64,000 bases of DNA, taken from assembly GCF_900312675.1 (NCBI RefSeq), contig NZ_OMPC01000004.1:9218-73217 (forward strand). The letters are read 5' to 3'. The DNA is from Aliivibrio sp. EL58 (GTDB taxonomy: Bacteria; Pseudomonadota; Gammaproteobacteria; Enterobacterales; Vibrionaceae). Below are positions 36,501 through 46,377 of this stretch, in pieces; the first letter of the stretch is position 1; each line of letters begins with the position of its first letter. Made by a program: the position numbers and the translations under genes. The notes beneath the pieces are model-generated. The model saw only the letters and a program-made list of their open reading frames with translations. It made no database searches and had not been told where the DNA came from.

Positions 36501-39500
36501 CACCTTTAGATAAACTATTTACAGTAGGATCATTGCCATCTACGGTATACGTCCATTTCCCAGTTGCATCATTGACCGATACAACACCATAATTACCTTG
36601 AACTCCCGCAGTAACCGTAACATTATCTCCAACATCAACATCTGAAGTAACAAAATTACCTGTTGTTGTGCTGCCATCAGCTTCTTGAACAACGCCAGTA
36701 TCCATACCTGATATTTTAGGATCGTCATTTGTTCCTGTGATATTTACCGTTACTTTTTGTTCTGTTTTTGCTCCATGGGAATCAACAGCAAATACAGTGA
36801 ATACCTCTGAAACCACTTCACCTTCTTTTAATCCTTGAATATGAGCGGCATCGTTATCTAAGGTATAAGTCCAAACGCCATTAGTATCAACGGTAAAAGT
36901 ACCGTAAGTACCTGTTAATGTTTTAGCGTCAAAAGTGACCGTATCGCCGTTTGGATCAGTTGCTATTAGTGAATTAGAATCAGTAATTGTTTCATCTTCT
37001 TTTAGCTCCATAATGATTTGATCATCTTGAGCTATTTCTGGTGGTAAGTTTGAACCATCAATAGTTACTGTCACAGTTTTTGTAGACGTTTCGCCTGCCG
37101 CATCTTCAACTGTCACTTCAAAAGTGTCAGTTAATGTTTCTCCGATACCTAACACTTTAACTGCATCAATACTTGTATCTAGTGTATATGTCCACTTGCC
37201 ATTGATTAAAATAAGACGACCATAATCGCCTTGATTATCAGCTACAGACCAAGTGTGAGTATCTCCCGTATCCACATCACCATCATTAAGGTTTCCTGAT
37301 ATTTTACTATCTGAATCTATATTGGAGATAGTTCCATTCAACTGACCTGATATATCTGGCGCATCATTTGTGCCTGTAACCTCCACTTTGAAGATCATTT
37401 CTACCGGGTCGCCATTTTCATCCACAACCGTTTTACCAAACTTATCGACAACCGTAACACTAAAGGTATCCGTAACAAGCTCACCTTCATTTAGTTGCTG
37501 AACAGCTAACGAATCATTATCAAGAACGTAAGTCCAATTACCATTATTATCTAACGTTAAATGTCCATATGAACCATCGCCAGTAACAAGATTCCAAGTT
37601 AAATCTGGTGTTAAACCAGCAACATTATCTAATACCCCAGTTTGAGTTAGTGGACTACCATCTTCTTTAAATTCAATTTCTTTAATGATCTCAACAGCAG
37701 GCACATCATCCGCAACACCAATTACATTGATATTTATAGTCGAATCGGCACTAACCGCGCCTTTATCATCTTCAACAACAACGCGTACATACTCTTTCTC
37801 AATTTGATCTGGCGTTAAGGCTTGCACTATCGCACTGTCATTATCCAGTTTATAAGTCCAATCTCCAGTCGCTTGATCCAGTGTTAGCTCTCCATAAGTA
37901 CCTTGGATTACTATATTTTCACCACTTGAGTCTAAAGCGCCAATCTTATTTCCGTCGACATCAACTAAATACCATGTATGACTATCGCATGTATCAGGAT
38001 CAACGACTTCCAACTGACCAGAAACTTCAAGGATATCATCTTCAACAACCTCCCCTAGCTCACCCGTTGGTGTGTCAGCAACAATCACAGGAATATCATT
38101 AGAGCCTGTAATTGTGACATTAACTAAGACCTTTTCTGTTTTAGTTACAATAGTTCCATCAGGTTCAACACAACTAACTTGAACAGTAACAACCCACTTC
38201 TCTGTAACTTCTTGGCCTTCACATAATGAATCTACATACGATTTATCATCAGCAACGTTATAAACCCAATCACCATTGTTATCTACGGTTAATGAACCAA
38301 ATAATCCACCATCAACCGAGGAGGTTCCATCGACACTGGTAATTTCACAGCCACTTGGAAGATCTATAGTTCCAGAACTACCACCACCAATTGGATTACC
38401 ATCTCCATCAACACCTTCTTCTATTGAGTCGATATTTATTGTTTCATCGTATGAACCGCCACCGCCACCGCCTGGATCGGTGTTACCTTCAATCGTAATT
38501 GTTACGTCGAACGGTTCAGAGACTCCTCCATGTTTATCTGTTGCCGTAACTTGGAATATTTCAGTTCGAACGTCACCGAAATTCAATGCATTTGTATCTG
38601 GATCCGTATTATCTAATAAGTAAGTCCATTGGCCATTAGCATCAATAGTAAAAATACCGTAAACGCCACTACCATTACTAACCTGCCAGCTAACAACGTC
38701 ATCACCTAAATCAATATCATCGGCAATCACATTTCCTGTTACTTTCGTAAATTGTCCATTAAACGCTTCACCAGCAGGTAAGAAATCCTGTGCATCTTCA
38801 ATCACGGTTGCTGAATTATCACCTGATACCACAGGTAAATCATTAGTACCTGTAATGGTGAAATCTATCTGTTCACTCGTAAATCCACCGTTAGAATCAT
38901 GGACAACAGCAGTGAACGTCTCAGAAATCTTTTCACCTTCATTTAATGATTGAATAGCTGCTGAATCTTTATTTATCTCATAACGCCATGAGCCATCAGC
39001 TGCTAAATAAAACGTACCATAGTTACCTACATAAGTTCGGTCTTCAAATGAAGTAGTATCACCTGCATCCACATCGCTAGCTACAAGCTGGCCAGTAACT
39101 GTATCAGGTGATAAATCTTCTATATATTCACCTGTTGTCCCACCAGTAATTTCAGGAAGATCATTAGTACCTTGAATAGTAATAACTACATCATCAGTTG
39201 ATGCGATACCTTGTGAATCTGTTACTGTTACTGTAAATGTTTCGGTAAGAGTATCGTTAGGTCCAAGAGCTTGAATAGCCAATAATGAATTAGTTAAAGA
39301 GTAAGTCCATTTACCACTTGAATTCATGGTTAGCGAGCCATACTGACCAACACCATTATCAAGATTCCAACCATGAACATCGCCGATATCAGGATCAGAT
39401 GTTTGCAATTGTCCTTCAATAACTGTTGTTTGGTCCTCAACTACCGTACCTGTCAGTGCACCACTTAATACTGGCGCATCATTCGTTCCCTCTATAGTAA

Positions 39501-42500
39501 TTTTCACTTCAACTTCTGATACTTCACCAAATGAATCCGTAACTTTTACCATGATTGAATCGACAAGTTCTGCACCTTCTTTTAGGCCATTAACAGAACC
39601 ATTACTGTTATTCAGTGCATAAGTCCAATTACCGTCTTGATCAATGTTAAATTGACCATATTGGCCTGCTGCACCAATAATTTCCCACTCGAGAACATCC
39701 GTTGAATCTAGATCGCCAGACTTCAGCTCTCCTGTGATTTCATTGTTTACAGCGTCTTCTTTAATTTCGCCAGTAGTATCACCAATAATGCCAGGAGAAC
39801 TGTTGGTTCCTGCAATATCAATAATCACTTCAATCTGATTGGTGCCGCCATTTCCATCGTCCACTTGAACGACAAACTTATCTTGTACTATTTGACCAGA
39901 TGCGATCCCAATCGTGGCTGGTTTTGAATTATCAAGTTCATATGTCCATTGACCAGTAGTTGAATCAATACTTAAGGCTCCATATACGCCTTCAGGAGTC
40001 ATAATTGACCATGAATGAGTATCTAGATGATCAATATCAACGGCAGTTAAATCACCGGTTGCTATATCTTTACCGGTAGTCCCCTCAATGGTGCTGCCTG
40101 TTGTTGCGCCCGTAATTGATGGTTCATCATTGTCACCCACAATTGTGACAATGATGTCTTTTTGCGTACTTGCTCCGCTGCCATCCTTTACGGTAACCGT
40201 AAAGGTATCAGTAACTTCTTCACCTTCCGATAATTGTTGCACCGAATCTTTATTATTACTTAAGGTGTAAACCCATTTACCTGATGAATCGATTGAGAGA
40301 GTACCGTATGAACCAGTTTCAGAGCTCAATGCCCAAGTATGTGAATCTCCAATATCTGCATCATCAGGATCTAACTGCCCTTCAATTTCAGTAATTGCTG
40401 AATCTTCTTCAATTTTCCCTGTTAACTCACCAGATAATTCAGGGATATCATTGGTACCCTTAACTGTGACAGTAACTGTAACTGTATCAATGGCACCATA
40501 TTGATCTTCAACTTGGATAATGTATTGCTCGGTCTCTTTTTGACCCGCAAGTAACCCTTGAGTTGACGCTAACGTGTTATCAATTGTATAGGTCCATTTC
40601 CCGTTCGCATTTAGTGATAATGAGCCATAATCGCCTTGTGCGTCGGTAAGTAATGTCCAAGTATGTGAATCTGTTAAATCGACATCACCATCTTTTAATT
40701 TACCCGAAACCGAAGCAGCATCATCCTCGGTAATGGTTCTAGTTGTACGTCCACCTATGATAGGAGCATCATTTGTACCTAAGACTTCAACCGTTATCAT
40801 GATGGCATTCGTTCCACCATTCCCATCATTGACATTGATAGTAAATGTTTCAAATTCTTGTTGGTTTTCCGCTAAAGCTTGAGTGTCTAAATTCAATGGG
40901 TCTAATGCGTAAATCCAGTTCCCATCACTATCTACAGACATTGTTCCGTACTTACCAACACCGCCACCATCGACAAGCCAAGTGTGATCATCAGTAAAAT
41001 CAACATCGACTGCAGTTAATGCACCTGTTGCTGTCGGTATAATATCTTCTACGGCTGTACCTGTTGTTCTACCTGTAATTTCAGGTTTATCATTAGTACC
41101 AATAATTGATACTTCAACGATATGTTGGGCATAACCATTATTTCCATCACCAACGACAACGACAAAACTTTCAACAACTGTTTCATCTTTTGCTAATAGC
41201 TGAGCTTCGTCATTTTTAAGAACATAAGTCCACTCACCCGTCGCGGCATCAATAGAAAAGCTGCCTAATTTCGATTCCGACGCACCAATAACAAACCAAT
41301 TATGAGTATCAGAAATATCAACATCTTCCACGATTAAGGTATCTGAAATCGTTTGCACTCCATCCTCAATAACCGTTCCTGTGTCATGACTATCTACAAC
41401 AGTAGGTAAATCGTTAGTTCCTTCTAGTGAAATAACAATTTCTTTTTGCGCGGTTCCACCTTGCCCATCATTAACGGTAACGATGAATTTATCTTCACCA
41501 GGTTCTCCCTCGGCAAGTTGTTGAGTTGCGTCTAACCCGTTATTGATGGTGTAAACCCATTTGCCATTTCCATCAACAGTAATCGAACCATAGGTACCAC
41601 TCGCTGGCTGAACATCCCATGTATGAGTGTCGCTTAAATCAACGTCATCAACAATTAATTGGCCTTCAGTGGTTTCAATAGAATCTTCTTTCACCGAACC
41701 TGTTGATTGCCCTGATAATTCAGGTAAGTCATTGGTTCCGTTAATTGTGATCTCTATTGTTTCCGTAATTACGCCACCTGCGCCATCACTCAACTCTACG
41801 GTGTAGTATTCTTTTATTGGGTCATCGCCAGCACCAAGAGATTGCGCCGCATCATTATCTAAGGTGTATAACCAAACACCAGTAGCAGCATCAAGTGTAA
41901 ACTTACCGTATGTACCCGTATCTGAACCAACAATATCCCAACCGAATGCACTTGTTGCATCTTCATCTGTTGCCGTTAATGTCCCTGTTGTGGTTAGTGC
42001 TATATCTTCAGTTACATCACCGACAGTATCGCCACCAATAACAGGTACTCCATTTGTACCTACGACAGTAATGACGATTTCAATCGTATCTGTTCCACCT
42101 TGATTATCATCAACCGTTACCGTGAACTTATCTTCTACACTTTGACCTTCAGTTAAGGCTTGAGTGGCAGGTAATGTATTATCTATGGTGTAAACCCATT
42201 TACCGGTTACAGGATCAATCGCAATCGATCCATAAGTACCGCTATTACTGTCTACACTCCAAGCGTGAACATCGATTAAATCAACATCATCGACGGTCAA
42301 TTGACCTTCAGCTTCAGTTTGGGTAACCGTATCTTCTTTTACTAAGCCTATAGCTTGACCAGAAACCACAGGTTCATCATTAGTACCTGTGATTTCAATA
42401 GAAACAGTCTCTGTGGTTAAGCCACCTTGACCATCATCGACTTGAATTTGATATTCAACAGTATGAGTCTCACCATTCGCTAATGCTTGAACTTGTGCCG

Positions 42501-45500
42501 CAGTATTATTAAGAGTGTATTCCCATTTACCTGATCCATCGGGATTCGTTGTTATCGTAATTGAACCGTATGGATCAGTATTAGATGTAAGTAATGTCCA
42601 TGTATGTGAGTCTAAAGTATCAACATCATCAGCAAACAGATCGCCACTTGCACTCAGAGTAGTCTCTTCGGTTACATCTCCAGAGATCACTGACGATCCT
42701 GCAACACTCGGAAGATCATTAGTGCCGGTTACTTCTACCGTAATAGTGTGTACTTCAGTTCCACCTTTACCATCATTGACCACAACTTCAAATGTCTCGG
42801 TTTTCACTTCACCTTGTGAGATCGCTTGAGTATCTGCTTTTGTATTATTAAGGGTGTATGTCCATTTACCCGTGCCGTCCACGGTCAATGCACCAAAGGT
42901 ACCTGCACCATCAGTAACAGTCCATGCATGGGTATCTGTAATATCTGCATCGGTTGCTTCAAGTTGCCCTTCTGCAACGGCAACTGAATCTTCAACAACA
43001 GAGCCTGTGTCTGTGCCACTGATAGTTGGACCATCGTTTGAGCCTGTGACCGTAATGGTCACTTCTTGTAGATCGGTTCCACCATGATTGTCGGCAACCT
43101 CAACGACATAAATAATATCAAGAGTTTCACCCACGCCCAGAGCAATTACACTTGCTGAAGCACTGTTTAAATCAAACGTCCATTTACCACTACCATCAAC
43201 AGAGAAAGCACCTAGATCTGCATTGGAATTAGATTGCACAGCCCACGTATGAGTATCTAGCCCATCGACATCATCGACCACCAAATCACCAGTAGTGCTT
43301 TCCATTACGCGATGCTCAACGGCACCTGCGATAACTGATGTGTTGGTGATTTCTGGAAGATCATTGGTGCCGGTGACATCAATAGTCACAACTTGTGCTG
43401 CTTGTGCACCACTATTATCGGTAACAATAACGGTAAATGTTTCAGTCTCTGTTTGGCCTTGTGATAATGATTGAGTTGCTGCTAAAGAATTATCTATGGT
43501 GTAGGTCCACTTACCATTCGCATCAACCGTAATTTCACCATAAGAACCAGAACTTGGAGCTTGTACTGACCATGTAGCTGTATCAGTTGTATCTAAATCA
43601 GCAGAAACTAATTCACCAAATGCTGTTTCTACGGTGTCTTCCACGACTGAACCCGTACTGGTACCACCAATAACAGGACCATTATTAGAACCAGTTACAG
43701 TAATCGTCACTTCTTTAGTATCAAGACCACCATTTTGGTCATCAACTTGAACCACGTAAATCACATCTAAGGTTTCGCCAGCACCTAACGCTAGGAAAAC
43801 AGCTGCATTGGTATTTAAATCAAAATTCCATCGGCCATTTGAGTCAACCGTAAACGTACCTAACCCTGCATTGTCATTCGGCTCTACCGTCCATAGGTGA
43901 CTATCTAATGCATCAATATCTTCTAAAACTAAATCACCAATTGCAGAAGCACTCACTTCTGCAACATCACCAGTGACAACTGACGAATCTGTAATTTCTG
44001 GGATATCATTGGTACCTGTAACTTCAACTGTTACCGTGTGTTTAATTATCCCGCCGTTACCGTCATCAGCCACAACCTCAAATGTCTCAGTTTTAATTTC
44101 ATCTTTAGAAATAGCTTGAGTAACATCTAACGTATTGTTTAAGGTGTATGTCCACTTACCTGCGCTGTCTACCGCTAAAGAACCAAACGCTCCTGCACCA
44201 TCAGTAACTGACCATGATACTGAATCATTTTCATCTGCATCTGTTGCGATAAGTTCCCCTGACACACTTGCCAATACGTCTTCAACAACAGAACCAGTGT
44301 CTGACCCACTAATTACAGGCCCGTCATTTGAGCCAGTAATCGTAATCGTAACGTCTTGAAAATCTGTAGCGCCATTATTATCCGTGACTTCAACTCGATA
44401 TACGATATCAAGCGTTTCCCCTATGCCGAGTCCAATAACCGCTGTTGACATTGAATTAAGAGCAAACGTCCATTTACCAAAAGTATCAACAGAAAAGCTA
44501 CCTAATTCACTGTTTGAGTTTGGTTGAACCGCCCATGTATGAGTATCCAGAGTATCTACGTCTTCAAAAACCAGATCGCCCGTCGCACTTTCTGTCCCTC
44601 GATGCTCTACAGCTCCTGAAATAACAGAGGTATCAGTAATTTCAGGGTTATCATTGGTACCAGTTACATCAATAGTAATAGTGTGCGTGACTTGTCCTCC
44701 ATTACCATCATCAGCGACAACTTCAAATGTTTCAATTTGAGTTTCACCAAATGATAATGATTGAGTAGAAGATAAATTATTATCAATGCTATAAGTCCAC
44801 TTACCTGTACTATCAATAGCAAGCGTACCGTACGCACCTAGATTGGGAGCTGTGACCGACCATGATACAGAGTCGCCTTCATCAGCATCAATAGCTGTTA
44901 ATTGCCCGTCAGCAGAATCAATTAGATCTTCAACAACGCGACCTGTACTTGTACCACTAATCACAGGCTCATCATTAGTACCATTAATCGTAATAACCAC
45001 TTCTTGTTGAGCAATACCACCATTACCGTCATCAACTTGAATGGTAAATGTTTCAGTAACCTTATCGCCGACACCAAGCGCTTGAGTCTCATCACGAGAA
45101 TTATCTAGCGCATATTCCCACACACCATTATTGACCGTTAAGACGCCATACTCACCATTCCCACCGTCATCAACTGTCCAAGAATGAGTATCTAATGTAT
45201 CTACATCAGCAACGGTTAATGTTTCGCTAACTGTTGGATCTGCATCATCAACATCCCCTTCCGTTAACTCACCTATAGAAATTCCAGAGATAATAGGATC
45301 ATCATTAGTACCAACAATGGTTACTGTGACTTGTTGAGTTGATGTTAGGTTTCCACCAGCAGATACCGACACTTCAAATACATCAGTAATTATCTGACCA
45401 TTAGCTAAAGACTGAACAGACAATGCACTATTATTTAGCGTGTATTCCCATTGACCTGTTGTTGGATTTAGAGAAAGCGTACCAAATTCACTTGTCGGGC

Positions 45501-46155
45501 TACCTGTGATTGACCAAGTATAAGAAAGGTTACTTTGAGGGTTCGTGACTGCAAGTTGACCAGAAGATTCTAAAACTTCATCTTCTTTTGTTATCCCTTC
45601 ATTATTAGGAGTAATAATAGGGGTTGCGGGAGGATTACTCGCATCGCCGCCACTTAAATTATCAATGTACTCTTGATTATCATAAGAAAAGGCATTTGAA
45701 GTGGTAAAATTGGTTGTTGCGATATCTGAATAATAGCCATATTCAATAACAACAAAGCCATTGTTTGCAGAACCACCACCTTCGCCAGCTGCAGCTGCTT
45801 CTAAAATTTCAGTCGGATCTTCCCCTGCTAAAATTGCAGCCTGAATTGCGGCAATATCTAAACCATCTGTAGATTGTGTAGGATCGAATTCAACCTTCCC
45901 ATCAATGGGTTGTATTTGAAGAGGATCTTCAGGTTTCGTTTCATCGAGACAGCTGATACAGTTTTTGTCAATCGTGACCAATTTACCGTGAATTTGCACA
46001 ATAACTTTCGCCTCATAATCAGTAAACAAGACCGAATCTTGCTCAAGGTTTTGTCCAACATTAACTTTTGTTGGGACCCCTGATTTATTTAACGAATAAG
46101 CATTGCCTTCAATCGTTTTGATTTCTACTTGGGAAGGAATGATCGTCTCTTTCAT
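33574..46155 (-). CDS. Giant LapA-type repeat adhesin (type I secreted, VCBS/cadherin-like repeats)
   Basis: A 4193-residue surface adhesin. Residues 1-130 form a LapA-type retention module, with a candidate LapG cleavage site in AAAAG at 120-124 (preceded by GEDPTEILE). From about residue 180 there are 34 beta-sandwich repeats of ~90-120 residues, each ending in a G(T/S/E)ND-x-P-type linker and containing GKWTYxLDN. The C terminus has a T1SS target region: GFSGSDILTGTTNDELLFG, one RTX nonamer GGGGNDVF, and a final hydrophobic segment ending AFKVD. It should be held in the outer membrane by its N terminus, exported by a LapBCE-like ABC system, and released when c-di-GMP drops. No such export genes, LapD or LapG are present in the window. 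Cys occur only at 66/69 and in one mid-protein cluster. Confidence 0.92.
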   Translation of the reverse strand: MKETIIPSQVEIKTIEGNAYSLNKSGVPTKVNVGQNLEQDSVLFTDYEAKVIVQIHGKLVTIDKNCISCLDETKPEDPLQIQPIDGKVEFDPTQSTDGLDIAAIQAAILAGEDPTEILEAAAAGEGGGSANNGFVVIEYGYYSDIATTNFTTSNAFSYDNQEYIDNLSGGDASNPPATPIITPNNEGITKEDEVLESSGQLAVTNPQSNLSYTWSITGSPTSEFGTLSLNPTTGQWEYTLNNSALSVQSLANGQIITDVFEVSVSAGGNLTSTQQVTVTIVGTNDDPIISGISIGELTEGDVDDADPTVSETLTVADVDTLDTHSWTVDDGGNGEYGVLTVNNGVWEYALDNSRDETQALGVGDKVTETFTIQVDDGNGGIAQQEVVITINGTNDEPVISGTSTGRVVEDLIDSADGQLTAIDADEGDSVSWSVTAPNLGAYGTLAIDSTGKWTYSIDNNLSSTQSLSFGETQIETFEVVADDGNGGQVTHTITIDVTGTNDNPEITDTSVISGAVEHRGTESATGDLVFEDVDTLDTHTWAVQPNSNSELGSFSVDTFGKWTFALNSMSTAVIGLGIGETLDIVYRVEVTDNNGATDFQDVTITITGSNDGPVISGSDTGSVVEDVLASVSGELIATDADENDSVSWSVTDGAGAFGSLAVDSAGKWTYTLNNTLDVTQAISKDEIKTETFEVVADDGNGGIIKHTVTVEVTGTNDIPEITDSSVVTGDVAEVSASAIGDLVLEDIDALDSHLWTVEPNDNAGLGTFTVDSNGRWNFDLNTNAAVFLALGAGETLDVIYVVQVDDQNGGLDTKEVTITVTGSNNGPVIGGTSTGSVVEDTVETAFGELVSADLDTTDTATWSVQAPSSGSYGEITVDANGKWTYTIDNSLAATQSLSQGQTETETFTVIVTDNSGAQAAQVVTIDVTGTNDLPEITNTSVIAGAVEHRVMESTTGDLVVDDVDGLDTHTWAVQSNSNADLGAFSVDGSGKWTFDLNSASASVIALGVGETLDIIYVVEVADNHGGTDLQEVTITVTGSNDGPTISGTDTGSVVEDSVAVAEGQLEATDADITDTHAWTVTDGAGTFGALTVDGTGKWTYTLNNTKADTQAISQGEVKTETFEVVVNDGKGGTEVHTITVEVTGTNDLPSVAGSSVISGDVTEETTLSASGDLFADDVDTLDSHTWTLLTSNTDPYGSITITTNPDGSGKWEYTLNNTAAQVQALANGETHTVEYQIQVDDGQGGLTTETVSIEITGTNDEPVVSGQAIGLVKEDTVTQTEAEGQLTVDDVDLIDVHAWSVDSNSGTYGSIAIDPVTGKWVYTIDNTLPATQALTEGQSVEDKFTVTVDDNQGGTDTIEIVITVVGTNGVPVIGGDTVGDVTEDIALTTTGTLTATDEDATSAFGWDIVGSDTGTYGKFTLDAATGVWLYTLDNDAAQSLGAGDDPIKEYYTVELSDGAGGVITETIEITINGTNDLPELSGQSTGSVKEDSIETTEGQLIVDDVDLSDTHTWDVQPASGTYGSITVDGNGKWVYTINNGLDATQQLAEGEPGEDKFIVTVNDGQGGTAQKEIVISLEGTNDLPTVVDSHDTGTVIEDGVQTISDTLIVEDVDISDTHNWFVIGASESKLGSFSIDAATGEWTYVLKNDEAQLLAKDETVVESFVVVVGDGNNGYAQHIVEVSIIGTNDKPEITGRTTGTAVEDIIPTATGALTAVDVDFTDDHTWLVDGGGVGKYGTMSVDSDGNWIYALDPLNLDTQALAENQQEFETFTINVNDGNGGTNAIMITVEVLGTNDAPIIGGRTTRTITEDDAASVSGKLKDGDVDLTDSHTWTLLTDAQGDYGSLSLNANGKWTYTIDNTLASTQGLLAGQKETEQYIIQVEDQYGAIDTVTVTVTVKGTNDIPELSGELTGKIEEDSAITEIEGQLDPDDADIGDSHTWALSSETGSYGTLSIDSSGKWVYTLSNNKDSVQQLSEGEEVTDTFTVTVKDGSGASTQKDIIVTIVGDNDEPSITGATTGSTIEGTTGKDIATGDLTAVDIDHLDTHSWSIMTPEGVYGALSIDSTTGQWTYELDNSKPATIGIASGQIVQDKFVVQVDDGNGGTNQIEVIIDIAGTNSSPGIIGDTTGEIKEDAVNNEITGELKSGDLDSTDVLEWEIIGAAGQYGQFNIDQDGNWTYALNNSNGSVNGLKEGAELVDSIMVKVTDSFGEVSEVEVKITIEGTNDAPVLSGALTGTVVEDQTTVIEGQLQTSDPDIGDVHGWNLDNGVGQYGSLTMNSSGKWTYSLTNSLLAIQALGPNDTLTETFTVTVTDSQGIASTDDVVITIQGTNDLPEITGGTTGEYIEDLSPDTVTGQLVASDVDAGDTTSFEDRTYVGNYGTFYLAADGSWRYEINKDSAAIQSLNEGEKISETFTAVVHDSNGGFTSEQIDFTITGTNDLPVVSGDNSATVIEDAQDFLPAGEAFNGQFTKVTGNVIADDIDLGDDVVSWQVSNGSGVYGIFTIDANGQWTYLLDNTDPDTNALNFGDVRTEIFQVTATDKHGGVSEPFDVTITIEGNTDPGGGGGGSYDETINIDSIEEGVDGDGNPIGGGSSGTIDLPSGCEITSVDGTSSVDGGLFGSLTVDNNGDWVYNVADDKSYVDSLCEGQEVTEKWVVTVQVSCVEPDGTIVTKTEKVLVNVTITGSNDIPVIVADTPTGELGEVVEDDILEVSGQLEVVDPDTCDSHTWYLVDVDGNKIGALDSSGENIVIQGTYGELTLDQATGDWTYKLDNDSAIVQALTPDQIEKEYVRVVVEDDKGAVSADSTININVIGVADDVPAVEIIKEIEFKEDGSPLTQTGVLDNVAGLTPDLTWNLVTGDGSYGHLTLDNNGNWTYVLDNDSLAVQQLNEGELVTDTFSVTVVDKFGKTVVDENGDPVEMIFKVEVTGTNDAPDISGQLNGTISNIDSDSKISGNLNDGDVDTGDTHTWSVADNQGDYGRLILINGKWTYTLDTSIDAVKVLGIGETLTDTFEVTVEDAAGETSTKTVTVTIDGSNLPPEIAQDDQIIMELKEDETITDSNSLIATDPNGDTVTFDAKTLTGTYGTFTVDTNGVWTYTLDNDAAHIQGLKEGEVVSEVFTVFAVDSHGAKTEQKVTVNITGTNDDPKISGMDTGVVQEADGSTTTGNFVTSDVDVGDNVTVTAGVQGNYGVVSVNDATGKWTYTVDGNDPTVNSLSKGETLTDTVTITATDEFGATTDMTITIIINGENDAPDLVVTVPPELTEDSGVTGANTIEATGNWDNGDPDTSDTHSWQVLSGDTLGTLTFEPNGDYKLVVDNTAVEIQQLGVDESLDLTYTVKVTDEHGLSSTQDITFTVNGTNDDPEVVNTSIILVDVAEDGTLSKSGQLDITDIDITDTTFEFDVITSPANAYGVVTVDDNGKWTYVLDNDKAQNIGNEVITETFTIQIDDGNGGVIEQDVTVEITGTDDDPIINTDITQVTEGTVVEDGTLTATGQVAFVDPEGDLIDYNVINPPTSPYGTLTVDANGVWTYELNNTLAQEVGATGTQETYTIEVKDQTGGTIQQVITINITGENDTPTIDASSVIIGSVSEDGTATAIGQLDVSDIDLTDTSFSYTVISGPNTATTPGDIAGLYGALTVDGNGEWTYLLDNDKAQVLGITGATEKFTIEIADGNGGTVTQEITVSLSGNDDQPIVNAGVAQETTGAVVEDGELHAEGTITYLDPEETDIGYTVSTSSTPLYGTFIVNATTGKWEYDLDNTLAQAIGADGAQESLVIDVTDVTGQVTQQIITIDISGENDSPVIAGTSTADVKEGVVETASGQLTATDAENDSINWQLASTSSATGAYGTLSINAAGLWTYMLLEDSTLGLAADTTDEFIVEASDGKGGVTQQVITVVVAAPTIVQGFSGSDILTGTTNDELLFGNPLDLSDVGTADTFTWTNASIGGDFARDVIKDFDLNSDKVDLSDIANVTSVWDSATLASQIQVSEVDGSTEIYINEAGGTVQTIVIDGITLDELAGESTAGMTDAEKLNSLTNSGHLVVSDSFGNEDDNILYASGQNDILTGGGGNDVFYFAEEIAGDLINPAETQVEDFALDGVAANNEADILDLADLLPDSVTSASTIDDMLQHIEVNIDDGNAQTVLSITDDQGSQTNITLKGVDSGALGISDLGSISDHDVLDKLYNEFNAFKVD
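34455..45615 (-). repeat. Tandem array of 34 Ig-like/VCBS coding repeats
   Basis: About 11 kb of coding repeats with a period near 300-350 bases. They diverge at DNA level, so the array should be stable overall. Pairs of repeats recur as larger units: repeats 3-4, 5-6 and 7-8 from the N terminus share alternating signatures (LGxGETLDxIY in odd copies, VVED...TQxxS in even ones), and repeats 29-32 alternate in the same way (DNDKAQ... and NTLAQ...). Confidence 0.85.
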
Positions 46156-46377
46156 GTAACCACCTAAAATCCATTTAACTGCATCAACAAATTAATATTC
46201 ACTTTAGTTCCTTAATCATAGGATACTAATTCTTAAAAGCGCAAAGCCATTATGGTTAATTTGTTGTTATAAATTTATTAATTGATAGTTTTATAACATA
46301 GTTTTTGCCAAATTTAAGTATCAAAAATCTCATAATCCTTTATTATTTGTCATGTTTATTTTAATCGAGACATCATC

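Noticed and set aside
34250-44359. Open frames on the plus strand across the adhesin gene
   Set aside because: They are antisense shadows of the repeats, rich in Ser/Val/Pro, without ribosome binding sites or recognisable domains.
34455-45615. Regular ~320-base periodicity as a CRISPR or satellite DNA array
   Set aside because: The period is a coding-domain repeat in one intact frame; repeats diverge at DNA level and there are no spacers.
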